From: an uncultured Flavobacteriaceae bacterium
Lineage (GTDB): Bacteria > Bacteroidota > Bacteroidia > Flavobacteriales > Flavobacteriaceae
Length of the DNA: 33,605 bases
Reading direction: 5' to 3'
NCBI GenBank assembly: GCA_938020445.1
Contig: CALIIC010000202.1
Location: 1-33,605 of the forward strand
Shown here: positions 9,725 through 18,041 of the stretch, piece by piece
Layout: each line of letters opens with the position of its first letter
Numbering within the stretch: position 1 is the first letter of the stretch
Notes under the pieces: model-generated
What the model was told of the DNA's origin: nothing
The model's input: the letters and a program-made list of their open reading frames with translations, nothing else
Database searches by the model: none
Position numbers and translations under genes: made by a program

Positions 9725-12361
9725 CTATTCTGTTTTTAAGCTTTTTACAGGATTGTTGACGGCGACTTTGATAGATTGAAAACTTACGGTGAGCAGTGTA
9801 ATGGCCAAAGTACCTATGACGGCCACGGCAAAAACCCACCAGCTCAGTTCGGTACGATAGCTATATTCCCGAATCCACTCATTCATATAGTAATAACCGA
9901 TAGGAATAGCGATACAGCATGATATAAAGACCAGCACCACAAAATCGCGGGTAAGTAGTTTCCACAAACTTAACACCGATGCACCAAGGACTTTTCGCAC
10001 CCCTATTTCCTTGGTTCGTTGCTCCGCTACAAAGACCGAAAGGCCCAAGATCCCTAAGCAACTTATAAAAATGGCCAGCAATGCGAAAAAGGTCACTAAT
10101 TTCCCCATGCGCTCTTCATCAATGAAATTGCGGGCATATTGCTCCTCTAAAAAGTGATAGGTAAACAAGCTTTTCGGGTCATGTTTCTGAAACACTTTTT
10201 CTATATGTGCCAATGCCTCTTGGGTGGCTTCCTCTTTCCCGATTTTTATGTTGATGAAATTTAGAAAACCCCCATAATGCAGGGTGAAAATTGTTGGCTT
10301 TATTTGTTCATAGGGTGAGTTGGTCACCATATCCTTTGCCACACCAACAATCTTAAAAGGCCCCATACTTCCCCATTGTACCATTTCTCCTACAGGATTT
10401 TTAAGATTCATATAGCTCGCTGCAGTTTCGTTGATGACAAAGGCGAGCGAATCACTTTTAAAATCGCGGGAAAAGTCCCTTCCTTCCTTTATTTCCCAAT
10501 CGATCATCTCTCCGAAGCCATGTGTAGACCGTAGGGTCCTGAATTCTTCGTTCATGGCAGGATCCTTTCCTTTCCAGTCGAAACCGCTATTGGTCACAAC
10601 GGTTCCTGTAACCAAGACGTCGGAGGCCGCTACCTCTTCCAAATTATTGGAAAGTAAAAGTTCGCTCCGAATCGTTTCAAACCGATTGCGAACTTCCGGA
10701 CCGTTTATGGGAACGTATACAATTTGATTCTTGTCGTAGCCCAGAGGCCTTTCCTTAACATGTTGTATTTGCCTATAAACAGTGACAGTGCCTATGATAA
10801 GTACCACGGAAATGGTAAACTGGAACACGACCAGGGCCCTTCGAAGGTTTGAAGCGCCCTTTCCGCCACCAAAAGTGCCTTTTAACACTTTTACAGGCCG
10901 AAAAGAGGAAAGATAAAAAGCAGGGTAACTACCGGCAACACAGCCTGTACAGAAAATAAACAACACACACAACAACCAAAACCAAGCGTTGGTATAGGGT
11001 AGCACCATCATCTTGCCCGTTAGGTCGTTAAAAAAGAGAAGCCCAGCTAAAACCAGTAGCAAGGAGAACACAAAAGCCAAAGCTACCACTAGAAGAGATT
11101 CACTCAGAAATTGGAAGACCAACTGATTTTTGAACGATCCGATTGTTTTTCGAATACCCACTTCCCTTGCCCTTTTAACAGATTTGGCCGTGCTAAGGTT
11201 CATGAAGTTGATACAAGCCAACAAAAGAATAAAAATACCGATGATTCCGAACATCCATACCCGCTCTATTGCACCCCCGGTATTTAATCCATTTTCAAAA
11301 CGGGAATACAGATGCCATTTTTCCATAGGATGTAAATGAACAACGGGCTTTGTATCGCCACCCCCTGCATTCGTATCGTTTTTAATATGATTATATTTCG
11401 CATCCTTTATTAAGGTAGATACCTGGGTAATATCAGCATTATCGGATAATTGCACGTAGGTCTGGAACCAATTGTTCCCCCATCCTACGCGGTCCTCAAA
11501 ATTTGCGGTGGTCTTTAACAATTCCCAGGGCGCAATAAAAGTAAGGTCGGCAAAATCAGAATTCAGGGGAAGATCTTTGTAGACTCCGCCTACTTGCGCC
11601 TCTATCATGGTTCCGATTTGTACGTTTTGGCCCATTGGATCTTTATTCCCGAACAGTGCCCTCGCCGTAGTTTCCGACAGTAGCATAGATGTAGGGTCTT
11701 TGAGGGCATCCCTACTTCCTTTTAACATCTGTAGCGATAGTATATGTGCGATGCCCGGCTCCATAAAATTACCGGTTCGGGTAATCTTGGTCTCACGATT
11801 CTCGCCTATGGTCAACAATTCATTGTTTGTAAACGAACTGGTTACCACATGCCTAAAATAATCTCCGTACGTTGTTCGAAGAACAGGGGCCAATTGCATC
11901 GGCTGGTTGACACCGGTCTTTATTTCCCCGCTAAAGTGCTGCGTCTGCATTACCTGTGCAATGGTGTCATAGTTTTCAAACTTCCGATTATATGAAAGCT
12001 CGTCATATACCCAAATACCAACAAGGAGCGTTGCGGCCATTCCCAGCGCAAGACCACCGATATTCATCAGCGAATACCACTTGTCAGATAGGATATTGCG
12101 GTATCCTATTTTGAAATGGCTTCTATACATTGCGTAGTTCATGCTTGTGATCGAAATTGATTTCCGAAGCGCAAAAGGTCTTAGGTAATGTATGACTTGA
12201 TACCAATAATTGAAGGCGGCACGGAACGACGATTGCTCTTTTACATCTTCAAAATACCGTTCTTCAAGGTCCCCGGAAATCTCTTCTGCCAAATCGTCTT
12301 TGACGAACCAGTTCAACAACCGTTCCGCCAGCTTGGGCGGTGCATTTCTTCTATCGGCCAT
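9725..12361 (-). CDS. FtsX-like ABC transporter permease with prefix domain
   Basis: An 878-aa membrane protein. Residues about 7-65 are the permease prefix domain (PPKLAERLLNWFVKDD then EEISGDLEERY). Two MacB_PCD plus FtsX halves follow: a first membrane helix about 95-118, a periplasmic domain, an FtsX helix bundle about 375-500 with the AREVGIRKTIGS loop, then a second periplasmic domain and a C-terminal bundle with TKEIGVRKVLGA. Such ADOP-type permeases lack their own ATPase and pair with a LolD/MacB-type ATPase encoded elsewhere; none is visible here. They act in export or envelope stress. It starts 7 bases after the PadR gene and is surely in that operon. Confidence 0.92.
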   Translation of the reverse strand: MADRRNAPPKLAERLLNWFVKDDLAEEISGDLEERYFEDVKEQSSFRAAFNYWYQVIHYLRPFALRKSISITSMNYAMYRSHFKIGYRNILSDKWYSLMNIGGLALGMAATLLVGIWVYDELSYNRKFENYDTIAQVMQTQHFSGEIKTGVNQPMQLAPVLRTTYGDYFRHVVTSSFTNNELLTIGENRETKITRTGNFMEPGIAHILSLQMLKGSRDALKDPTSMLLSETTARALFGNKDPMGQNVQIGTMIEAQVGGVYKDLPLNSDFADLTFIAPWELLKTTANFEDRVGWGNNWFQTYVQLSDNADITQVSTLIKDAKYNHIKNDTNAGGGDTKPVVHLHPMEKWHLYSRFENGLNTGGAIERVWMFGIIGIFILLLACINFMNLSTAKSVKRAREVGIRKTIGSFKNQLVFQFLSESLLVVALAFVFSLLLVLAGLLFFNDLTGKMMVLPYTNAWFWLLCVLFIFCTGCVAGSYPAFYLSSFRPVKVLKGTFGGGKGASNLRRALVVFQFTISVVLIIGTVTVYRQIQHVKERPLGYDKNQIVYVPINGPEVRNRFETIRSELLLSNNLEEVAASDVLVTGTVVTNSGFDWKGKDPAMNEEFRTLRSTHGFGEMIDWEIKEGRDFSRDFKSDSLAFVINETAASYMNLKNPVGEMVQWGSMGPFKIVGVAKDMVTNSPYEQIKPTIFTLHYGGFLNFINIKIGKEEATQEALAHIEKVFQKHDPKSLFTYHFLEEQYARNFIDEERMGKLVTFFALLAIFISCLGILGLSVFVAEQRTKEIGVRKVLGASVLSLWKLLTRDFVVLVFISCCIAIPIGYYYMNEWIREYSYRTELSWWVFAVAVIGTLAITLLTVSFQSIKVAVNNPVKSLKTE

Positions 12362-12368
12362 TTTTGTA

Positions 12369-12707
12369 TTATGTTTGGAACGTAAAGTTTATAAATGCAG
12401 GAAATTGTTTCCAAAGGGAGGTTCTCAATTCCTTCGATGCGCTGAGTGCCTTTTGGCCAGTAGCCGAAATGGTATAGATTCTTTTTCTACGACCGCCCCG
12501 CTGCGCAGTGGGCTTTCCCATTTCAGATGTCAAAAAACCTTTTTTGCTCAACCTGTCCAAGGTGGAATGTGTCGCCCCTATAGATACTTTTCTACCCGTC
12601 TGGGACTCGAACTCGTCTGCAACTTTAAGCGCGTACGCTTCTTGTTCAAGGATCCCGACCAACAAGAGAATAACCTCTTCGAATTCTCCTAACCGTGTTT
12701 CTTTCAT
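12369..12707 (-). CDS. PadR-family transcriptional regulator
   Basis: A 112-aa winged-helix repressor. The segment starting EFEEVILLLVGILEQEAYAL, then HSTLDRLSKKGFLTSE and a basic wing with GGRRKRIYTISATGQKAL, is diagnostic of PadR. It is the first gene of a two-gene operon with the prefix-domain permease downstream, an arrangement repeated many times in Bacteroidota genomes, where PadR represses the permease. The promoter region at 12771-12837 carries a perfect inverted repeat overlapping the core promoter, which fits autorepression. The inducer is unknown. Confidence 0.92.
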   Translation of the reverse strand: MKETRLGEFEEVILLLVGILEQEAYALKVADEFESQTGRKVSIGATHSTLDRLSKKGFLTSEMGKPTAQRGGRRKRIYTISATGQKALSASKELRTSLWKQFPAFINFTFQT

Positions 12708-12770
12708 CTGTGAATGTGGTATATAATTCAGCCTAAAGCGTATAATTCGATAGCAGTTATAGCTGATTTA

Positions 12771-12800
12771 AAATATTATTATACTAAATTGTAGAACAAA
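12771..12800 (-). promoter_or_regulatory. promoter of padR-permease operon
   Basis: Reading the minus strand, TTTG (12800-12797) is followed after exactly 18 bases by TAATATTT (12778-12771), a one-base departure from the Bacteroidota -7 consensus TAnnTTTG at usual spacing. Transcription would begin near 12765, about 57 bases before the PadR start codon. The spacer is almost entirely occupied by one arm of the inverted repeat at 12781-12837. Confidence 0.55.
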
Positions 12801-12837
12801 TATATTAAAATATTTCATTTATTCTACAATTTAGTAT
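12781..12837. promoter_or_regulatory. probable PadR operator: 16-bp inverted repeat
   Basis: Arms ATACTAAATTGTAGAA (12781-12796) and TTCTACAATTTAGTAT (12822-12837) are perfect reverse complements separated by 25 bases. Each arm itself contains a small dyad, CTA-N5-TAG, so a dimeric regulator could bind each arm. The left arm fills the -33/-7 spacer of the divergent-free PadR promoter. The loop is long and no T-run follows, so this is unlikely to be a terminator. Confidence 0.6.
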
Positions 12838-12902
12838 GTAATAAGATGTGTTTGTATTTTACCAGGCTTTTCAAAACCTAAGAGGAACCAATGCTTCGTA
12901 CA

Positions 12903-12930
12903 AAAAAACCCTTCCATAAAAATGAAAGGG
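12903..12930 (-). terminator. terminator after tRNA-Leu half, copy 1
   Basis: Minus-strand stem from TGAAAGGG/CCCTTCCA arms (12923-12930 and 12909-12916, one mismatch) followed by a run of seven T in the transcript. It lies 10 bases past the 3' end of the tRNA-Leu half and differs completely in sequence from the terminator behind the other copy. Confidence 0.65.
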
Positions 12931-12934
12931 CTTA

Positions 12935-12990
12935 CTTCTGTACTCGAGGTGGGAATCGAACCCACACTCCAAAGGAACTGGATTTTGAAT
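12935..12990 (-). repeat. 56-bp direct repeat copy 1 = 3' half of tRNA-Leu(CAA), attachment-site remnant
   Basis: On the minus strand the sequence runs anticodon loop (TTCAAAA, anticodon CAA), 3' anticodon strand TCCAG, a class II variable arm (TTCC-TTT-GGA), T arm GTGGG-TTCGATT-CCCAC, acceptor 3' strand CTCGAGT and discriminator A, with no encoded CCA. It is identical for 56 bases to 33044-33099. Upstream of the loop the sequence changes: the 5' anticodon strand does not pair, and no acceptor 5' strand pairs with CTCGAGT. A GGTGGCGG D-arm-like motif occurs 29 bases upstream of the loop, about 11 bases too far. So it is a tRNA fragment, most simply an att site. Confidence 0.8.
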
Positions 12991-13291
12991 GCGGCACGCC
13001 TAACTTCTAATCCTTCGGGCCGCCACCTAGACATCTTAGTAATTTGAACAAATCACAATTTCTAATGTACGTTTTGTTCCCTCTAAATTATCAATCGGCA
13101 AATATTCCAACTAAAAACGTTCTTCTACCCGCTACTAAAGCCTCAACAGTTTCACTAAAATGAACATTAATTCTTACATTAACATAAATATAATCATACA
13201 AATTGTGAGGTGTCCAAATTTTAATCTACTTTGAATTCAAGAAGAGTTTTAAGAACTCGCTATTTAATTTTAACCCCAAAATCATTACACA

Positions 13292-14524
13292 ATGAAAATT
13301 AAATCAAGAATTTTAAGTACAATGGTCATCTTTTCCTTCCTCTTTTACAGTTGTGAAAAAGATTCAAACGAGACTATCGATACTGCGGTAGAAACAGAAG
13401 ATACAGAACTTGCCGTAGGAGCGGATCAGGCCATACCTGGAGAATATATTGTTATTTACAAAGAGGATAAATCTTTATCCGGTAAAAGTGCCAAAATGGA
13501 ATCCAAATCAAGGGAAATGTTATCAAAACATGCCATATCGGAGGATAACATTCAACAAATATATAGTAGGGCGATTCAAGGATTTGCTGTCAAAAATTTA
13601 TCCGTGAAACAAGCGGACGAACTAAAAAACAATCCCGAGGTGGCTTACATCGAACCGAACTATATTCAGCAGCTGGATATAGATATGGGAAAACCTGTGA
13701 ACACGATTCCGAAAGATTCACAAAATGAAGGGGAAACCAACAGAACAACCAATAATGTACAACTTTCCAATGGGGAGTTTCTTCCATGGGGGGTAAATAG
13801 AGTAGGCAGATCCAACGGTTCGGGTAGAACTTGTTGGATTATAGATAGTGGTATTGCGCCGCACCCAGACCTAAATATCGACACCGGTCGAAGTAGAAGC
13901 TTTGTTGGGGGCTCATGGCAAGATCAAAACGGGCATGGAACCCATGTCGCCGGCACTGTTGCTGGAAGAAACAATGGTTCGGGAGTTATCGGAGTCGCCT
14001 ATGACGCGACCGTAGTATCCGTTCGGGTCTTAAATGCTCAAGGTAGCGGAAGTACCGCCGGTATTCTTGCAGGGGTGGATTATGTGGCCAACAATGCAAG
14101 TAACCAAGATACTTGGAACTATAGTGTAGGATTTCGTAACCGCAGTACTTCGCAATCTATTGATAATGCTTTTATGAATTTGGAAGTAACAACTTATGGA
14201 GCAATGGCAGCAGGTAATAGTAACGATGACACCCAGTTTTATTCACCACAAAGATTGCAAACCAACAATTCTTGGTGTGTTGGTAACATGACCAATGTGG
14301 ATGCCCCCGCATCTAGCTCAAATTTTGGGAGCAGTGTAGATCGCTGGGCACCTGGCACCGCGGTATGGTCAACTTGGTTAAACGGTCAGTTTAATAATAT
14401 TTCGGGTACTTCTATGGCATCACCACACGTAGCGGGCATACTATTGTTAAGAGGTAATAGTACTGGAACGGACGGATCTGTAACCAAAGGAGGAAGTACG
14501 GCTCCCATAGCTACCTTAAATTAA
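13292..14524 (+). CDS. surface S8 (subtilisin-like) serine protease with I9 propeptide, lipoprotein
   Basis: A 410-aa exported protease. The leader ends at C21 (FLFYSCEKD), suggesting lipid anchoring. Residues about 48-125 form an inhibitor-I9 propeptide (GEYIVIYKED then EVAYIEPNY). The catalytic domain has all three residues: D185 in WIIDSGIAPH, H215 in NGHGTHVAG and S374 in GTSMASPHVAG, with oxyanion N309 in AAGNS. It is of the proteinase K/cerevisin style. No type IX sorting domain follows. A strong hairpin terminator lies 71 bases downstream. It is the first gene inside the tRNA-half repeats. Confidence 0.94.
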   Translation: MKIKSRILSTMVIFSFLFYSCEKDSNETIDTAVETEDTELAVGADQAIPGEYIVIYKEDKSLSGKSAKMESKSREMLSKHAISEDNIQQIYSRAIQGFAVKNLSVKQADELKNNPEVAYIEPNYIQQLDIDMGKPVNTIPKDSQNEGETNRTTNNVQLSNGEFLPWGVNRVGRSNGSGRTCWIIDSGIAPHPDLNIDTGRSRSFVGGSWQDQNGHGTHVAGTVAGRNNGSGVIGVAYDATVVSVRVLNAQGSGSTAGILAGVDYVANNASNQDTWNYSVGFRNRSTSQSIDNAFMNLEVTTYGAMAAGNSNDDTQFYSPQRLQTNNSWCVGNMTNVDAPASSSNFGSSVDRWAPGTAVWSTWLNGQFNNISGTSMASPHVAGILLLRGNSTGTDGSVTKGGSTAPIATLN

Positions 14525-14594
14525 AAATAGACCACTATTTAAATTTGCAAAACACTTTGTGGAGCACTTCCGACTAGCTGTTCAAATTAAAAAT

Positions 14595-14632
14595 AAAAAG
14601 GGTTCGACTTTTAAAAAAGTCGAACCCTTTTT
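14595..14632. terminator. bidirectional terminator between subtilase and msrA
   Basis: Long perfect stem: AAAAGGGTTCGACTT (14596-14610) pairs with AAGTCGAACCCTTTT (14618-14632) with A and T runs on both sides. It can end both the plus-strand subtilase transcript and the converging minus-strand msrA transcript. Confidence 0.85.
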
Positions 14633-14754
14633 CCGATGTCGAAATCGTTGCCGAAATGGAACGCTCCAAAGGTTATACATGATTCCTTTCCTGTACCATG
14701 CCAACGTTCACTGACCTTAGTAATATGACTAAAGTGTGTACATTTTTCATTGTG

Positions 14755-15309
14755 TTAAGATGCTTTTTTTAGTCTATCTGCATACTGTCTTCTAAATTCT
14801 ATGAGCTTGGGCTCTATGACCGCAGTGCAGTAGCCAAACCGTTTGTTTAGTTGATAGTATTGTTGGTGTCTATCTTCGGCTTTAAAGAAATGCTCAAAGC
14901 GTTTGACTTCGGTTAGGATCTGCCTCTCAAAATAGGGTTCTAGTTCCCTGAAAACGATTTCTATAATTGCTTTTTCCTTTGAGTTCTCAAAGAATACTAT
15001 GGACCGATATTGCGTACCGACATCTGCTCCTTGTCGATTCAGTAAAGTAGGGTTGTGTGTTGTCATAAATATAACCAACAACTCCTCATAGTAGATGCAA
15101 TTGGGATTGTACTCTATCTGTATCACTTCAGCATGCCCCGTCAACCCTGAACAAACGTCTTCGTATGTGGGCGCGTCGTTTGTGATTCCGCCACTATAGC
15201 CAGAAGTTACGGAAACAACCCCTGCCACTTCTTGAAATATAGCTTCTGTACACCAAAAACATCCGCCGCCAAAGGTGGCCGTTTTTAGTTGGTGATTTTG
15301 TTTTTTCAT
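14755..15309 (-). CDS. msrA: peptide methionine (S)-S-oxide reductase
   Basis: A 184-aa MsrA that reduces S-methionine sulfoxide in oxidised proteins using thioredoxin. The active-site motif is GGGCFWC with catalytic C17 and a second cysteine C20. Family motifs VTSGYSGG, GHAEVIQIEY, HNPTLLNRQGADVGTQYRS and HQQYY are all present, and a C-terminal cysteine (FGYC) may act as resolving residue. There is no signal peptide, so it is cytosolic. It is a single gene on the minus strand. No fused MsrB domain. Confidence 0.96.
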   Translation of the reverse strand: MKKQNHQLKTATFGGGCFWCTEAIFQEVAGVVSVTSGYSGGITNDAPTYEDVCSGLTGHAEVIQIEYNPNCIYYEELLVIFMTTHNPTLLNRQGADVGTQYRSIVFFENSKEKAIIEIVFRELEPYFERQILTEVKRFEHFFKAEDRHQQYYQLNKRFGYCTAVIEPKLIEFRRQYADRLKKAS

Positions 15310-15469
15310 GCTCCTTGTTTCTGTATGTGTTCACACTAAAGTCTATTCACAGCCATCCGTGTACACCATAAGGCAACAGCCCACCTACCCAATTCCCGTA
15401 AAACAATGCCCTGGGGAGGCAACCACATTTCTCAATACCTATCAACCAAGACTATGAACTAGTTATTTC

Positions 15470-16264
15470 TCATGAAGAGGTTATCTGCGGCTTTTCCCTT
15501 TTTGGTAATGGATTCAGCCGGGAATTGTATTGTAATTCAAACTTTTTCTCAATATGGTTACTCGTTTGTTTTGATTCTAAAAGTAGCGTCTCTTTTAAAC
15601 CTTTGAGCCTATCAACAGTAAAGTACTTTTTGAATAATTGTTGTAGATAAGAGGTCCTTGTGCCCAAGAGTTTAACAATATCTTCAAAAGAGTGTTTCTT
15701 TTTAAAATGCTCTTCTACTAGAACATTAAATCTTTTGATAATATGCAACTGGGTCTCCGCAATCACGGGATGGCCCGTAGCCGTTTCTATTCGCCCAATA
15801 GAGACAGTCATTATTCTTTTGAGAAAGTCGCGCTCCGTCTCGATACAGCCGTTGGTTCGATGAAACTCTCGCTCCATACCATCATACATCATCTTCATAT
15901 AGCGTTCTTCTAGATTGCTGAGCTGTACTGTATACGGATGTTTTACCCCAAAATACCAGAACCAGTAAAAAGCTGCTTCCTCTTCTGCCGTTGCTAGCTC
16001 GTAGAAGTCTTTATTATAGGCTACCACTTTTAAATCATTATGCGCATTGTACACTTGAATGGTATTGAGTGGTTTGCAGTATAAAATGTCACCCCTTGCA
16101 ATTTGGTAGGGCACAGTATCTATGTACACTGTGACTTTTTTACCTTGATTATACAGTATTTTATAAAGTGCACTAGAGGATAGTACCCCCTGATAACTGC
16201 TATTGTTAAAATCTGAAAGAAAGAAAAGCCCTCCAGTTTTTGGGCAAATAATGTGATGTTGCAT
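15470..16264 (-). CDS. AraC-like regulator with incomplete DNA-binding domain
   Basis: A 264-aa protein. The N-terminal ~150 residues look like a cupin-type sensor (KVTVYIDTVPYQIARGDILY). Residues about 172-228 match the first helix-turn-helix of AraC regulators (FNVLVEEHFKKKHSFEDIV then LLGTRTSYLQQLFKK). Normally a second helix-turn-helix of ~45 residues follows; here only ~35 mostly polar residues remain, ending RLNPLPKREKPQITSS. It may be a truncated or frameshifted gene, or a family with one helix-turn-helix. The next minus-strand gene upstream is the TauD-like dioxygenase (245 bases away). Confidence 0.7.
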   Translation of the reverse strand: MQHHIICPKTGGLFFLSDFNNSSYQGVLSSSALYKILYNQGKKVTVYIDTVPYQIARGDILYCKPLNTIQVYNAHNDLKVVAYNKDFYELATAEEEAAFYWFWYFGVKHPYTVQLSNLEERYMKMMYDGMEREFHRTNGCIETERDFLKRIMTVSIGRIETATGHPVIAETQLHIIKRFNVLVEEHFKKKHSFEDIVKLLGTRTSYLQQLFKKYFTVDRLKGLKETLLLESKQTSNHIEKKFELQYNSRLNPLPKREKPQITSS

Positions 16265-16509
16265 ATCGTTGCGTTTTTAAGTTACAAACCTATTGTCATG
16301 CCAATCATACTTTATTTTACAAGTATTTGATTATCATTTACTTAAATTGAATCAACATAATTTCAATACGAACTATGGCTCCCATATTTGGGGGAGTTCA
16401 CAATAAGTTAGGCCCTGTGCCCCTAACCCTAAGCTGCTAGCCGCTTCCATGAAAGTGCAAAAGCAACGAATGTGTGTACTCCTCAAATCACAACTACCTT
16501 TGCAGTACT

Positions 16510-17283
16510 TTAAAAATAGATCCCCTCCGTGGTCATACGCAGTAAGGTTCGTTTTTCATTTTCCAACAGAATGTCGGCTCGGTGAGCGACTGCATAGTTG
16601 TCCAGAACAATAATATCACCCTCTTCCCATTGATGTTTTATCAGTGATTCTTCATCAGACAAACGTTCGTTTATATAGTTGAAAATTTGATTGCTCTCTT
16701 TTACGGGCAACACCGATCCATTTTTACAATGATTAATAATATCCGTAGAAAAACCAATGTCGAAATAAACAGTATCCTTCCCGTTAAAAGGATGTTTCCA
16801 AAGCAGGGGGTGCAAAACCCGACCTCTATAAACCACAGCGTAATCGCGCCATAACAATTTGTCTTTTGCCGGTAGGTTTGCACTAAGATTGAGTAGGGAC
16901 GCAAAGGAGGTAGCCGTACCGGATTTGGGTATCTCTACCATTTGAAAAGTACTTAAATGTGATGGACGCTCCCGATATGAATTGTCAGAATGCCAAAAAA
17001 CCCCGGAGCCTTTGGTAATCTTCATATTACTCTTTCTGTGTTCTGTCTGTGCTGGGGGAACGGAATATATCGCAGGTAATTCTATCTCGCCAAATCCGCT
17101 GGTAAATGCAATTTGTTCCTCTTCCGTCCACCTTCTTTTTCCCTTGATCACGACCATTCCATACTTAAAAACCAGCTGTTTGATGGCTGTAACGGTAGTT
17201 GTTTGTAGAAGCGTTATATCAGAAAAATCTTGAAGTTCTACACCTATATACTTGTTCATTTTTTCGAATTGCAAGTTTTCCAT
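16510..17283 (-). CDS. TauD/TfdA-family Fe(II)/2-oxoglutarate dioxygenase
   Basis: A 257-aa cytosolic dioxygenase from the ATG with first base 17283; a TTG codon 9 bases upstream and an ATG at 17259 are alternatives. Numbering from the TTG form, the iron ligands are H101 and D103 in the WHSDNSY motif and H237 in AVAHRAD, with 2-oxoglutarate-binding arginines R248 and R252 in RTLLRMT. The segment SGTATSFAS is typical. Members hydroxylate small acids, sulfonates or amino-acid derivatives, often in natural-product or nutrient pathways; the substrate cannot be told here. The ECF sigma factor gene lies just upstream (45 bases) on the same strand. Confidence 0.88.
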   Translation of the reverse strand: MENLQFEKMNKYIGVELQDFSDITLLQTTTVTAIKQLVFKYGMVVIKGKRRWTEEEQIAFTSGFGEIELPAIYSVPPAQTEHRKSNMKITKGSGVFWHSDNSYRERPSHLSTFQMVEIPKSGTATSFASLLNLSANLPAKDKLLWRDYAVVYRGRVLHPLLWKHPFNGKDTVYFDIGFSTDIINHCKNGSVLPVKESNQIFNYINERLSDEESLIKHQWEEGDIIVLDNYAVAHRADILLENEKRTLLRMTTEGIYF

Positions 17284-17327
17284 TACGCTCAAGTGCTTTT
17301 AAGATTGAATTTTAGTTACCCTCGGTA

Positions 17328-17888
17328 TTATACGACATGCTCGCAATGGCTTAAACGGGCCGCGATGGTTTTTCTGGCTCTGCTCATTAAAACCCAAACG
17401 TTGTTTTTTGAAATATTGAGCCGGCTGCATATTTCCTCTGTGCTCAGCTCATCATAAATACGCATTCTGGCAACACTGGATTGACGGGAGGTCATTTGCG
17501 TGAAACTTTCTGTCAAAACAAGTTCTAAGGCCTGCAGGTTTATATTCGAGAGTGTGGCTTCTTCACCATCTATGATAGCCGTGCTGTAGTGATAGGTTTC
17601 TTGATATTCTTCGTGCGAAAAGGCATATCTATTCATTTTGCCCTTGTAGGTAGCCCGTTTGCGGTAATAATCTACTATTTTACGTTTGAGTATCGCTACT
17701 AGCCATGTGCGCTCGGTACATTTATGCTGAAAGTTATCTTTTGATTTTAATGCAGCTAAAAAGGTATCGGATATGATCTCTTCTACATCAAGTGGATTTG
17801 ATATTCTTGCCTTCGCATAATTCTTCAAGAACGGGTAGTAGTTTGTAATCCATTTATCAGGATTTATTGTGTTTGCAACTGCCTCCAT
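17328..17888 (-). CDS. ECF-type RNA polymerase sigma factor
   Basis: A 186-aa sigma-70-family factor from the ATG with first base 17888; the frame is open for 21 more codons upstream but those residues match nothing in sigma region 2. Region 2 reads YYPFLKNYAKARISN, DVEEIISDTFLAAL and ERTWLVAILKRKIVDYYRKR. Region 4 reads TSRQSSVARMRIYDELSTEEICSRLNISKNNVWVLMSRAR, a clear helix-turn-helix. There is a ~30-residue acidic linker between. No anti-sigma factor gene is adjacent; the gene downstream on the same strand is the dioxygenase, a possible target. Confidence 0.88.
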   Translation of the reverse strand: MEAVANTINPDKWITNYYPFLKNYAKARISNPLDVEEIISDTFLAALKSKDNFQHKCTERTWLVAILKRKIVDYYRKRATYKGKMNRYAFSHEEYQETYHYSTAIIDGEEATLSNINLQALELVLTESFTQMTSRQSSVARMRIYDELSTEEICSRLNISKNNVWVLMSRARKTIAARLSHCEHVV

Positions 17889-18041
17889 AATTCGGTTCGT
17901 TTCCAAAAACCTATAGAAAACCATACCATAATACAAACCCCTTATAACCAATAATTTAAGATGAACACCTGAAGGGAAATATACAATATATTGTAACTCT
18001 TAACAGGATACCTACAACATGTAAGAGCAAAGCACCTCGTA

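Larger units (their letters stand above)
12708..13291. other. intergenic region with operator, terminator and tRNA-half
   Basis: From left to right this gene-free stretch holds the PadR leader and promoter/operator (12771-12837), a minus-strand hairpin terminator (12903-12930), the 3' half of a tRNA-Leu (12935-12990), unexplained GC-richer sequence with a GGTGGCGG motif on the minus strand (13020-13027), and an AT-rich leader of the subtilase gene. No other coding sequence was recognised. Confidence 0.7.

Noticed and set aside
12831..13034. Minus-strand open frame across the tRNA half (and a similar one at 32886-33074)
   Set aside because: The shared SIPTSST-like segment is only the translation of the tRNA-Leu 3' half; a known artefact frame, not a gene.
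12935..13034. Complete tRNA-Leu gene at copy 1
   Set aside because: The 5' anticodon strand and the acceptor 5' strand do not pair with the 3' half; only the 3' half is convincing.
14699..14720. TTGGCAT on the minus strand downstream of msrA
   Set aside because: No gene lies downstream in that direction and the -12 element is absent.
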